64,000 bases of DNA from Cristatella mucedo. Lineage: Eukaryota; Bryozoa; Phylactolaemata; Cristatellidae. The notes under the pieces are model-generated. The model did no database searches and was not told the origin of the DNA. It was given only the letters and a program-made list of their open reading frames with translations. Where the stretch lies: positions 2,230,001 to 2,294,000 of the forward strand of contig WPIO01000014.1 of NCBI GenBank assembly GCA_009760855.2. Direction: 5' to 3'. Below, in pieces: positions 32,699 to 44,900 of the stretch; the first letter of the stretch is position 1; every line of letters begins with the position of its first letter. A program made the translations under genes and the position numbers.

Positions 32699-33580
32699 GG
32701 TAGTTGAAGGTAAAGAGGGCGTGGTTGATAAATCCCTTATTGCTGCTAGTTCTTCCGGTGGAGATATTAGGCCCCGTTGAGATATACGTAGGGATTTTTG
32801 TCAAACCTCTATGTAAACATAACCTCTACTATAAGATTTTCTATGCTAATAGAGAAGTTATGCTTACAGTGTGGTTGTCATCAGACCTACCATTATCTTG
32901 GTAGTTCTACTACTGGAAAACAAGCCCAGCCTGATCGCTTTCATTAGGGCTCCGAGTAGAAGACTTGTTCATCAATGACCAGAGGAAGAAGATATGCATA
33001 TTTAAGAGCAAAATCCGGTCATCTCTCGGGAAGAGGTTTACACGTGTGCTAAAAGTACGTCTGGACTTGACCGCTGCCGAATTAAGCTACATCTCTCACA
33101 CACATCTCTCGCCTCGGTGAGAGCGAGAGCTATAGAGCTGTGAATTCTGCTCAAGAAATCTGCCGAAGGCGAGAAAATAGACAACTGCGTTCTGCAATTA
33201 CAAGGCATGCGGAATTTTCTGATTCGGTACCTAAATGCGCGAGAAAGTTTTCAGCATACTCTTTGGCCTTGAAGCAGCGGTAGCGATATCATTTGGTATC
33301 GACGAGGGCGTTCTCGGTGCTATTGCAGAGGCCGTATCGCATCTCAACTTGACGCACCTATTACTACTCTTGGAGACTTTGTATATCTTCTACCGGAAGC
33401 TGCTATGGGGCACCAGGAGCAGTCGGGTGAAGTCGTTTGAAGGGCATCTGGCACCTGCGTACGGGACAGTGAAGATAAACAGGATGCCAATCGCCTGCGT
33501 ATTATTCCGGTTCTCTCACCAGCTCAGGTGCTTGCGGCGGCGGCGGTGATAACCGTCGTTGACACAAGCAGCGACTCAGC
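32699..33580. other. Intergenic stretch, nothing recognised
   Basis: About 880 bases without a supported gene or repeat. A plus-strand open frame at 33,235-33,549 has no recognisable motif and no splice context I trust. Confidence 0.5.
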
Positions 33581-33582
33581 AG

Positions 33583-34194
33583 ATAATAATAATAATAATA
33601 ATTCACTTGGTAAAGCGCCCTCAGAGAGCTCAATCTCTTTCTAGGCACTTTACATTTGCTGCAAAGGGAAGCGAAATTGAATGGTGAGTGATATCATGGT
33701 CGGTAAATAACATGAATAACGTGGTTAGGGGTGACATGCATGGGGTCAGCATGCAAGTGTTGTTAGTGGCAGTATGCACAGTGTCAGCACGCACAAGCAC
33801 ATGAAGGACGAATCACAGGGATCCACTAAATGCTGTCCTAAATAGGTGTGTTTGTAAGCTCTTTTTAAATGTGGTCAAATCAGGGGATGTCCTGACGCAA
33901 GTCGGGATTGAGTTCCAGGCTGTGGGAGCATACGAACTAAATGCACGATCCCCAGAGGATTTGAGGTTTGTACGAGGTATTGGTAACTGTTGGATTCCGA
34001 AAAGCGGGTGCTACGATGCTGGGCCTGGTGGGGGAGTAGATCTGAGAGATAGGCTGGAGCCATAGAATGAAGTGACCTAAAAGTGAGCGACAAAACATTG
34101 AAGTAGATCCGTTGCTTAACTGGTAGCCAGTGCAGGTCGGCGAGAAGTGGTGTGATGTGGCAACTGCGACGCTCACGACAGACAAGCCTGCAAT
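33583..34194 (-). mobile_element. L2-clade LINE family 1, 3' half
   Basis: Tail, 3' UTR and C-terminal coding sequence on the minus strand ([20 protein letters not shown]). 5'-truncated at about 34,194. It has a few frameshifts compared with the copy at 13,420. Confidence 0.88.
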
Positions 34195-34389
34195 TTTCTC
34201 CACGGGCTTCGTATCGAGTGGCGTCGGCTAAGTCAACAAGCTGCAACATCATGACCGCGGAAAATCATCTATGGCTTCAACAAGAATCTCTGCTCATGGA
34301 CGCTACGAGCTCTTCATGTGGGAATCAGATCACGAAGCGGCGTACAAATAAAGGATATCTCGGAAGGTTTTAATCAAATTGCCGCACTG

Positions 34390-34537
34390 GTTAGGCCCAG
34401 TGATGAAGGTGCTCGCCAACACTGAGGTCAATGTGCATGTTTTTTACGACCGAGTTCGCGGACTCAAGGCCCGCGGCATGTGATAAGCGCTTGAAAAGAG
34501 ATTAGGTTCTCTTAGGGCGCTATACAAAGGAATTCTG
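34390..34537 (+). mobile_element. SINE family 1, full-length plus-strand copy
   Basis: tRNA-like head (TTAGGCCCAGTGATGAAGGT, then GCTCGCC), a B-box region (GCGGACTCAAGGCCCGCGGC) and the LINE-like tail GCGCTTGAAAAGAGATTAGG, TTCTCTTAGGGCGCTATACA. The order head, B box, LINE tail is that of a tRNA-derived SINE. Confidence 0.6.
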
Positions 34538-34869
34538 TTACATTAAATTATCAACTTGCCTGGTGGTGAGCGGAGGGCCATTCCCTTCTTCCCTAACAAA
34601 AGCAATTACCCCATGACTGCCCTAGGAGAGACGCTAGAAGAACGCAGGACGGTAGATAAAACGGGTGTGTTTATTTAATGCAATGCTGAAGACCGTAGGG
34701 GACACGAATAGGGCAGAAACAAGACGAACGCAATACGGACAGTATAAACTCAGCGAAACGCGTCTCGCCGTTCCAGACGCTGTGACCGCTGAGAACAGCC
34801 GACCTCTGTGAGGTCAAGTCGTGCTAACAGCAACATACATTAAAGCTGCCATATATTGGCTCTCAATAT

Positions 34870-35176
<307 letters not shown>

Positions 35177-35847
35177 ATGTCCGATTACGTTTACACTTGT
35201 GCTATCCGTGAGAATCATTACAGTAGCATGTGGTTAAACTTACGTATGACTACCACAAAATGCGATTTGACATAGTTTTAAAACAGTTTCGTTCCCCGCT
35301 TCAATATTTTTAGAGATTAAAATGGTGCGGATTTCTTTAATAAAATTAATATTACAAACGACATTTCTCAGTCAGCCAGCATAATGAAATCCGTGCAACG
35401 AGGCTGTATAAGCAGCTAGAAATTCTTGCGGGTTCTGTTGCCCATTTCGAATGCTAAGAAATACACACAGTATGAAACATCCCTTGTAAGGAGATCGCAC
35501 AGTTTTCATGTGAGCATTGCATCTCGTATTCAAAAAGCAGACGCTCACAAAATGAGTCTGTCTAGAAAGAGCCCGGACGACGCTCCCTCCTAATTGGTGC
35601 AAAAGCTGCCAATTGAAGTCAGTGCTATCGACTGACGCTTGCCGATACAATAAAGCCGCAGATGCACGCACAGTGGCTGTCGTGCCCTCTTTCCAGTTTA
35701 CGTAGAGCCCCTGGAAAAATGTTGAATTCACTTAGGACGCTGTGCTAATAAACTGCAGTTATAATAATTGCCATTACGCTTCCGTGAGGCCCACCGAACG
35801 CTTAGAGCTTCAAGATTACTCATATATATATATATATATATAATATA

Positions 35848-35985
35848 TAATTTATTTGTATAGTGCCCCAAGAGAACTTAGTCTTTATTCAACCGCTTCA
35901 CACATGCCTCGCTGTTCGAGCCCACGACCTCGGCCTGACCTTGGTCGGGGCGAGCACCTTAACCGCGGAACCAAACCAGCTCGGC
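35848..35985 (-). mobile_element. SINE family 1 copy
   Basis: The minus strand reads GGTTCCGCGGTTAAGGTGCT, a B box around GTGGGCTCGAACAGC, then GCGGTTGAATAAAGACTAAG and CTTGGGGCACTATACAAA. It sits directly behind a TA repeat at 35,822. Confidence 0.65.
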
Positions 35986-35989
35986 GCAG

Positions 35990-37036
35990 CGGTGTATGAC
36001 GCAACTCTTTCGGTGGGAGGGGAGCGGTAATTGCGGTCGGCGTGCCGCTTCAAGGGTTAGCAAAAATGCCACCGACCTTCTTTGCGGGTCGGGGGCGGAG
36101 CTCGCCGGACGGACGGCTCGCCGCCTTCTGCGGGCCACTCTGGCCACTCTCTCGAAAGGAGTGCGCACTTATTTTCAAGCGGCGTCCAAAGGTGCTCGCA
36201 AGGGTTTGCTCGCTGGAGGCGTCGAGCTCCCCCCCCCCGCGCGTGCAGCCAGGCGTCGCACCGATTGTGGCTGGCTTTGGCAGCTCCTCGCGGGCGGGGC
36301 GAGAAATCGTCGGCGAGCCTGAGTCAGAATAAGTGCCTACAAGAGGAAGCTACCATTTATTCTCGAGAGGCTACCACACTTCACGACGGTGCTGCTGCTA
36401 AATTGGCCGCCGGCTGGGGCACGCAGCTGCGCTGCTTCGGCGGTTTGCCTGCGTACGGCGGCAGGCAGCCAGGCGGTGGACAGTGAGCTGAAAAGGGATT
36501 CTTTGTCTGCGCGCGTGCGTGCGGCGCGCGCATGTGTATGCGACGTACCTGTGTCCTCGATAGATTTCCGCAAATCATTCTCCTGGGCTAGAGACTAAAG
36601 TCTTTTTTGAACCCCAATTGCTAGAAGATGTGCAGCTAAATATCAGCGAGCGAAACATGTCACTAAGCAATGGGGCGAGATACGATTATTACTAGCCGCA
36701 GCGAGTCGCTTAAGGATTTGAAAAAACTCTGCGATCGTCCGACGCACCGCATTGTGAGGGCGGCGGCCCAACAAGGAGCATACTTTCAGCGAGCCGTAAA
36801 AGCTTTTCGTTAAATGCTCCCAAGCACGACTTACTGATGATGACCGAGCATGGAAATTGTATTTCATTTGTCGAGATAACTGTGAGCGCTTCCAGCCAAT
36901 AATAGTAATTGCTACCTTTTTCGCAGCACAGCTAAAGCAAGCAAAGTCCTGCGCGATCCAACCACATGGCTGCTTCAAATAGACTGAGAATACTTCGGGA
37001 CGAACGTCTGCTGGGGCTACAGGTGAAGCCCAGTCT
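35990..37036. other. GC-rich intergenic block, nothing recognised
   Basis: 35,990-36,560 is strongly GC-rich with many CpG, unlike the DNA before it. Long frames exist on both strands but none has a recognisable domain. The rest up to the L2 copy is ordinary. Confidence 0.4.
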
Positions 37037-37037
37037 C

Positions 37038-38605
37038 CCTTCTACCATTCCTATCAAAGACACTGGAACGGGTCGTGGCAAACCAGCTAAACTCATATAT
37101 CGAAACCTCACACCTTGCTAGTAAGTTCCAGTCTGGCTTTAGAGCTAATCACTCCACAGAGTCAGCATTGCTTACGGTATACAACGACCTACTTAGGAAT
37201 GCAGACATGGGTAGAGTGTCTCAGCTTGTTTTGTTTAATCTTTCGGCAGCTTTTGATACCATCGATCACAAAGTTTTTCTACAGAGCCTCTCATCTCGCC
37301 TGGGCATCACTGGCATTGCTCTGCAGTCGTTCAGGTCCTATCTCAGTGGGAGACTCCAGAGTATTGACGTGTATGGACAAAGATCATCTGAGGTACCTCT
37401 GCAATATGGCGTACCTCAGGGCTCCGTGCTAGGTCCGGTTCTTTTCACGATTTATACTCTGCCTCTTGCTGATGTGATTGCCAAGCACAATCCAGGCTTT
37501 CACTTCTATGCGGCTGACATTCACTTGTACCTTTGCATTCATCCCTCCCAGCCTCCGAGCACCTCAAATTCTCTCAACTCACTTGCTGCATGTATTGATG
37601 ACATCCGATCATGGATGGCAGCAAATTTTCTAGTACTAAACGATGATAAAGCTAACTTACTAGTTATGGGCAAACTCAGTGTGATTCACAAATTGAAAAG
37701 GCTGAAGCTCAAAATTGGCTCTGCCAACATATCTCCAGTTGAATCAGCTCGAAATCTAGGTGTTATATTCCAAAGCAACCTCTCGTTAGACGACCATATC
37801 AGCTCCACAGTCAAATCTGCCTATTTTCAGCTTCATAACATGGCTAAAATTCGGGCTTGTTTAGATAAGGATACCACATCAAAGTTGGTCCATGCATTCG
37901 TGACATCTCGTCTCAACTTCTGCAACTCACTGCTTACTGGCCAACCGGCATGTGCAATCAGGCGATTGCAGCTGGTGCAAAACTCTGCAGCTAGGCTTGT
38001 CTGTCGTGAGCATCGCAGTTGCCACATTACTCCACTTCTCGCCGACCTGCACTGGCTACCAGTCAAGCAACGGATTGACTTCAAGGACTTGTCGCTCACT
38101 TTTAGGTCCCTTCATTCTTTGGCTCAAGCATATCTCTCAGATATACTACCCCCATCAGGCCAAGCATCGTACCACTCGCTTTTCGGAATCCAACAGTCTA
38201 CAAATACCCCGTACAAACCTCAAATCCTTTGGAGACCGTGCATTTAGTTCATGTGCTCGCAAAACCTAGAACTCCCTCCCGACCTGCGTCAGAACATCCC
38301 CTGACCTGACCACATTTAAAAAGAATTTAAAAATACACCTACTTAGGACAGCATTTTGTGGGTCCCTGTGATTTGTCCTTCATGTGCTTATGCGTGCTGA
38401 CACTGTACATGCTGCCACTAACCACACTTGCATGGTGACCCTGTGCATGTCACCCCTAACCATGTTATTTATGTTGTTTGTTAAGCATGATATTACTCAC
38501 CATTCAATCGCGTTTCCCTTTGCAGCAAATGTAAAGCGCCTAGAAAGAGATTGAGTTCTCTGAGGGCACTTTATCAAGTGCATTATTATTGTTATTATTA
38601 TTATA
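37038..38605 (+). mobile_element. L2-clade LINE family 1, RT domain to tail
   Basis: Starts at the same LINE position as the copy at 13,420 and continues to an ATT tail. The open frame runs 37,075-38,247 and is then frameshifted before the C-terminal region. The active site reads YAAD instead of YADD, so the enzyme would be dead even if expressed. Confidence 0.92.
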
Positions 38606-40380
38606 AGCTGTTCGGACCGGACAAGGGGGAATATGGCGTCACACCCCCAAAATCGTCTGCTTATTACTTCCACCGAAAGTCAATGCTGAGCTCCCTAAGA
38701 GTTTCCCGGTATCTTACCTGGTGTTTGGTGTTGTTTTTGTATGCGTCTAGTATCATTTGAGAATGCCATCCATCACATTGATCGATCGCATAGCGTACCG
38801 CATGGCTTGTCAAGTGCACATGTAGCCCTTCTATGGCTGTGGAATACGCAGCTCTACTTTCATGACCTGGTCTTGTTATTAAGGTATGGCTTGACTTGTT
38901 GTTGATTTGTTGACTGCTGTCGTGCTCTAGTGCCATCGTAATGCCTGCGTGCATCGGTGCTGCATCTACGACTCGACGGCTTTGCTACACGGCGCTAGCC
39001 AGTGTCTGCCGCACGTCTCCGAGTACTGGGAGTCGCATTTTCGGTACAGACTCTAGATCCGAGGCTGCGACGAGCGTTCGTAGCACTCACTACACCGCTG
39101 CGTCTGGTTTCAGTTCAAATTAGACCTGCCCCTCGGCGCTTCGATCGAAGCTCGCGTCAGAGGCCCACAGCATTACACGACCGGCTCGATGCGCCCCCAT
39201 CGCAGCCAGCATGCCGTTGAGTCGATGCGTTCCGAGTGCTTGACCGCCGTGCGGCTTTTACTCGGAGCTTTTGGTCTCACCTTCCACGGTTTTCCAACTT
39301 CGCTGCGTAGGTTTAGGATTTTTTACGCACCTTTTGCAGAACTATAATGTTCCGAGACGCTCTGACGTGTTCATGTTCATGCTCGCAGACCACTCGCGGC
39401 GAGAGCTCGATCCGATTCGACATGCCACGCTGCTGCGCGCGAATGCGCTCGCGCATTTCACGATCGCTATTGCCATTTGCGATTGCCATTTGCGCGTCGA
39501 TCCGTAACCGTCGCGTCTGCTTCGGTCGCGTCTGCTTCGGTCGGCGACCACAGACCGCGTCCGGCTTCGAGACTTTCGACGGTGCCGGCGAGTGGGGGTG
39601 GCTCCTGCAGCAGCCGGACCGTCGCTAGCTGTCGCTTCTGGCGACCCGCGAACTGTTCGCGACCTTTCGCGGCAGTTGCGCGAGTGAAACGCACCGGCGG
39701 GATACCACGTGACGCCGGACTGAGAGCTGGAAAATGTTGGCTTTGAGCCAGAAATGCTTCCGAAACCTCCGGTTTTCCGAGCCCAGGGCTGTGCTGTTGC
39801 AATTTAAGTGGGGATCCAACGAGAATGAGAGGCAGAAAGCACTTGGCGCGAGTCACTTGCCTCAGCTTGAGCACCGATCATCATTGCACGTCACTAGCAC
39901 GCGCTGAAGGTAACTTTGGCTTTGGTTTGTCCTTCACGTCACGAAAGCGCTGGCAGCGCTCGGACGCTCGGCTGTTGATCCAGCAAATCGCTTCTCCACG
40001 GTAAATAATTAAGACCGTCCAACCAACGGCTTGCAGCCAACGATTTCGCGATCGATCGAAACCAGCCTCCTGCCTGCCGGCTGTCTAGCGCCGATCGGCC
40101 GCCAGCCCCCCCCCCCCCCCGCCGGCCAGCTGACTAGCGCTGCTCTGCTGCGTAGTAGTCGGCGGTCGTTGCCCGACGATCTTAATCGTGTCAACCCTCA
40201 CAAACTACCGTTTCGAAGCGTTTCTAATATGCTCTTACTTGCATAGAATTAATTGTTCGTTCTTGTACTTTACCTAAGCGACAAGCATCGGAAAAACCTT
40301 CATTCCCCCCCCCCCGGCGACGCCGCCGTAGCCACATCCCTGGTGCTCTCATATCCGGGTACTCACATCCGCGATATCAA
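38606..40380. other. Intergenic block turning GC-rich, nothing recognised
   Basis: From about 39,000 the sequence becomes rich in CpG and has long frames on both strands by composition alone. A 15-bp doublet GTCGCGTCTGCTTCG occurs at about 39,510-39,541. No domain or splice structure was recognised. Confidence 0.4.
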
Positions 40381-40559
40381 TGCTCATCTCGCCGGATCTC
40401 GCTGCATTCGCGTTTCATGCTACGATTGCTTCATTATCAGCTGTTACGAGTCGAAGATTTAATATAAGAAGCGCTTCTATGGTGGTTGGAAGAGCCTCGG
40501 CTAGGTTCTACGTTAATTTGCAACAGATTGTGTCTCACGCACTTCGAAATCACGTACTT

Positions 40560-40760
40560 GTACTTGCAGCGCCTATTCGCCGTAGCAGCAGAAAGGGCGT
40601 TCGCTCATCAATTGGAGACGGCGACCTCAGTTCTTATTCGCTTAAATCACGGAGCCCTCTACCAACAGACATCGCGGATTTCCCTGACTTGACGACATTC
40701 AAAGCGAGAAACTTCAAACCCGCCTGTTCATCACTGTCTTTCATCCATAAATGCAAATCA
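40560..40760 (+). mobile_element. Probable L2-type C-terminal fragment
   Basis: RSPLPTDIADFPDLTTFKAR resembles the LINE block [20 protein letters not shown] found in the better copies. The flanks are too decayed to extend it. Confidence 0.45.
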
Positions 40761-40852
40761 CCCTGCGCTAGCGCTACTGTTAAGAATCAGCTGACGCACT
40801 TCCTCCCCAGCCTTCGTGAAGCGCTTCGAACGGGATTCAGTTCTCTCATGTG

Positions 40853-40945
40853 CAATTCAATTATATGGCGCCAAAAGAGAACTCCGTCTCCATCCGCGCG
40901 CTTTACGTATGCCGCAGGGCTCGAACCCTAGACCTCTTCGAGGCT
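40853..40945 (-). mobile_element. SINE family 1, tail and B-box half
   Basis: The minus strand reads GGGTTCGAGCCCTGCGGCAT, then GCGCGCGGATGGAGACGGAG and TTTTGGCGCCATATAA. The tRNA-like head is missing. Confidence 0.6.
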
Positions 40946-41776
40946 AGAAAAAATCGCTTCATCATTATTACTTTTGTTTTTTTCTAATTTTTCTGTAGTG
41001 CCTCACCTATTGTAAGCACAGCGCATTATCGAACCTACCGCGCATCCGTCATCTTTAAAGTGCCGGGCGTGTACTTTAAATGCGAGGCCGCCGAAAGTTG
41101 ATCTGCGGTCGCACAGCGAAGTTGCTCGCGCTCGTCTCTATTAAACAGATGCCTAAGCAATTCTGAAGGTGACTTCGATCAGCGACGGCTACTTCAAGCT
41201 CAAGCAGAGGCTGCGTGGACTGGAGAGAGGCTTGCTTATAGCTTACTGCTTTATGTCGACCGGGTCTTCGAGGTCCTGGTCTTCGAGGAGGAGCAATATA
41301 TTGTGCACAACAGCTTTTCGAAGCCATGCCCGCTGCAAAGCAATGGCAGCAGCTCTCGACATAACGCGGAGGACGACTGTGCCACCGCTGGAGTTCCTTA
41401 CTGCGGCAGCATCGGATTGTCTCCCATTACGTTCATTCTGGTAGAGCATTCATTTGCCCAAAACCGCCAGTCGTCAACCATTTTCGCCGGCGCTCCGCAG
41501 CAGCAGCCTCCCACTCTCGTGCTGCAGGTCGAGCGCACGAGCCTTTCGTGCGATCCTTGGAATCGCCGCCGTCACGATGGTCCGGTGGAATCGACCGAGT
41601 GGAACTCTGGCTTCAATGGCTATCAGGCCACGTACGCGGCGGCAGAACAATTTAGCCGCATCATTTTCACGCTCAGCCGCGTCGCAACGCATGCATTAGA
41701 AACTCAAATAGATAGACGAATTCCGCTTTTGAGGACCTGGCGCGCAGACGGTTAGGGGGACGCTCTGCAAGGCGTT
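40946..41776. other. Probable 3' UTR or flank of the small membrane-protein gene
   Basis: Lies just after the stop codon of the minus-strand gene ending at 41,777. Long frames on both strands (for example 41,303-41,755) have no recognisable domain. I could not choose a polyadenylation signal. Confidence 0.3.
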
Positions 41777-41975
41777 TCAGACGTCGGGAAGATGCTGCGA
41801 CGTGTTGCCGTTGATTAAAGGAATGTCCGTAGCACTGTCTTTTTTATTTACTCGACATTCTTGCTCAACCTCGTATCCGTAGTAGCAGATTAGCGAGAGA
41901 ATGCAGAATATAATGTATGTGACGAGCAGTAGTACTCCCAATACAGTCGACATAACCGCCACAGCGTTATAGGCC
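41777..41975 (-). CDS. Terminal exon of the small membrane-protein gene
   Basis: Acceptor CTATTTTGCAG. Encodes AYNAVAVMSTVLGVLLLVTY, a hydrophobic continuation, then a polar tail ending QHLPDV and TGA. The strand bias of hydrophobic residues over one helix length and the clean acceptor argue for a real exon. Confidence 0.55.
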
Positions 41976-44900
41976 CTGCAAAATAGAGATGCTGACGCAG
42001 TTCAAATGCCGCGACGCGGTCGAGACGATCTTCGAACGCGAGGGCGCGCGCGTAGCGTCGACTTCGGGGATCAAGCGAGGCGCGCGCGGCGGCGGTGCGC
42101 GAGCCCGAGGCTTTTCCAGGGTCGCCTTTGCCCTGAAGAAATTTTACGCGCCCGTTGCCTATTGCCCGAGTTGTCGCGCAAGACGGGTGACTGAGAAAGA
42201 AGAGTAAAAGCCTATTCAAAATAGGAAACAGATTATACCAAAATGCAAAGTAGCACAGAGACGTGAGCGAAAACGCTCTCTGTCATTTCAAAACGGAGCA
42301 GTGCAGTTTTCTGAGTACGCGTGTAAACTTGAAGAAAGGACCGACTTGAAATTAAAGGTGAACATAAAGGCCCTGCGGGAGAAAATAAATACTATTAATG
42401 GAGCTAGGTGTCTCGCCCCGTGGCGGGCGCCCATTGTCACGCTGGATGCAGGCTTGCATTTGCCCCAATGGGCTCTGCGCTCTAAATAAAATACAATTCA
42501 TTTGCATAGCGCCACGAGAGAGCTGGCTCTCCATCCAGACGCTTCGCATAAGCGACAGGGCTCGAGCCCTCGACCTCGGTCGACCCCCTTAACCTCAGTC
42601 ATCGAAGGCGAGCACCTTGGCCCCTGGGCCAAGCCAAGTCGGCACTAAATGCAGAGTGCCTAGAAGGAGATCGGGTTCTCTGAGGGCCCTCTAACATATG
42701 TGTTATTTTTATTATTATGCTTTTAACGATTCTTTCGAGCGATCCGACTCGACTCTTTGCATTTTGCTCTTTTCCCGCGAGAAAAGTCTCTCCAGCCTCT
42801 CCGAAACCTGTCGAATCGCGCGTGCGCGGCTGCAGCGACGCATTCAAAATCTACAGCAGATAAGCCAAGAGAGTTCCGCTCTTTGGCACTTGGCGCCACG
42901 TTTTGCCGTACGATGCAGCGTCATCGCATGATGATGCTTGCTCTTCGACGCCTCCGACTCTTGTGACGTTCGAGCAGTTCATTTTCTCTGCGGACTTCCC
43001 ACAGGACGCTGGCAAAGCGAGAAAGGGACGGTGCGAAGAGCCGACACCGAACTTCCAGTTATTGTCATATTATTATTATTTCGTGTTTTATATGTTCATG
43101 ATGTTATAAGACTTCCTCAAGTATTTGTAGGAGTGTGTACCAACGTACAGATAAGCACTTCTCCGATTCATGGAATCCCTCCGCCGGCTTTGCTAGAGCG
43201 GGAGATGATTAATGCCATTTCGTTGTAAATGAGCAGAGCCCGCTGTGCAATTCCCATAGACGGGTGCTGTGAAATAAAAGCTTCGGGCGAATGCGGAAGG
43301 TATGCAATGCGATAAATTACCGCCTTTAACGCTACAATGCCACAATGACTAAGTGGGTGCCATTCAGGAGAATTCTCTATCGCGAACCCAAATCCTAAGC
43401 GGCTTGCGGTACACATTCGGTAGCCAACCGACTTCACCTCACGCAACAAAGAGAAAGTGAGAAGCATAGCTGAGTCATGAGAGCAGTTGCGTCAATAAGT
43501 AACATGGAAGTAGCAGCTCAGGACGGCTGGAAAGGATATGCCACAGTCGGCAGCAGGAGAATAGATTTCCTTTCGCACGAATTGTGGAGGTGAGATCCAC
43601 AGTCTAGGAGGACCTGCAGATGTCGTATGACAGTGGCTCCGGCGGCGGCTGTTCCAGCGGGAGTCTCGCGCAGACACAGCGGGCGCACGCGCGCGATATC
43701 GAGACTCTCCTTAATTACTCTCAGTGGCGCATATATGGGAGTCCAATCGATCGCAGCAGGCGACACGAAATATAACCTGCATCAGTGGCCCGACGCTGCG
43801 CCTCTTCAACGGCTTCTTAACTATTGGCCACAGCAGGTGAGGCACGTGCATTAGTGTCGGGCGCTTCGCTAATTGCAACGGCAGAAGCAGGAGGCGCACG
43901 CAACATCCCTTCCCGCATAGAAAACGGATTTCGTAGTCCACCAGCCCAGCTGGGGAGGGGGCGGCCCTCACGACCGGAAAGTCGTGTGGCCATTGGCTTC
44001 CCGCGCTCTCCTCTGCTGCCTGCTCAGGCGGTGCCCTGTCCAGCGAAATATCGTTCGGGCTCTGTCAGGATATTGATTTAAACATAACGAGCTCCGAGAG
44101 GCTTGGATGGGGTGCAGGCTACGTGATAGCCACTCGCAGGAGGCACGCGTCAGCTCTGCTCCTCGAAAGCAGCCGGCCATAGTTGCTGCCCACCTTTAGG
44201 CAAAACTAGGGCACCGCTCCCACTGTCAGGCGGTTCCCCCAGGTCACCTCCGCACGAGCCTCGATGGCCGGTCTCCTGTGCTCTTCGCCGGCCGATCGCA
44301 CCCTGCGAACAACACCCTGGCTCATTATGGCAGTTTTTAGAGTTCGGCTCCGCTGAGCCGATCTCGCGGAGACGCTCTCGGGCAGCCTCCGCCTGGTCGC
44401 AGGCTACTATCGCCTCGCGGCTGACTGCAATCTCGCGTTGCTCCTCAGTACGCAGCGCCGAGACGCTTGTGCGGGTGCTCTCCACCACCGAGAAGCTCTC
44501 GCCGCTGAGCTCCGCGGTCGAGACGTCGCTCTCTCGGGCACTCTTTTCCGCCGAGATGCTCTGCGCCGGCTACGACGCTCTTGCCGCTGCGCTTTGCTGC
44601 CGAGACGTCGCTTGCTTGGGCCGCCGGCGCCTTTTTTGCAGGCTACTATCGCTTCGCCGACCGCTACCGCCTCGCCGATGGAAGCCGTCGCATGCTGCCC
44701 CTCCTTCGTCTCCGGCCGCTGCCACTTACGTTGTTCCGGCGCTCTTCGGCTGTTCTGGCTGCTATGTCGGAAGCGGTCCCATAACCGCTTCATTCACCGG
44801 TTTTGCCGTCGGATAGCTGCGGCAGCCGAATGAGCTCCGCTCGCCGGTCTGAATCTTGCGGGCGGTTGACAGTGGGGTCAACCGGTGATGAAGCTGGCTC

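Noticed and set aside
32420-32780. Frame encoding Ala-Ile-Ile-Ile repeats
   Set aside because: The 12-bp minisatellite is a multiple of three, so it stays open by arithmetic.
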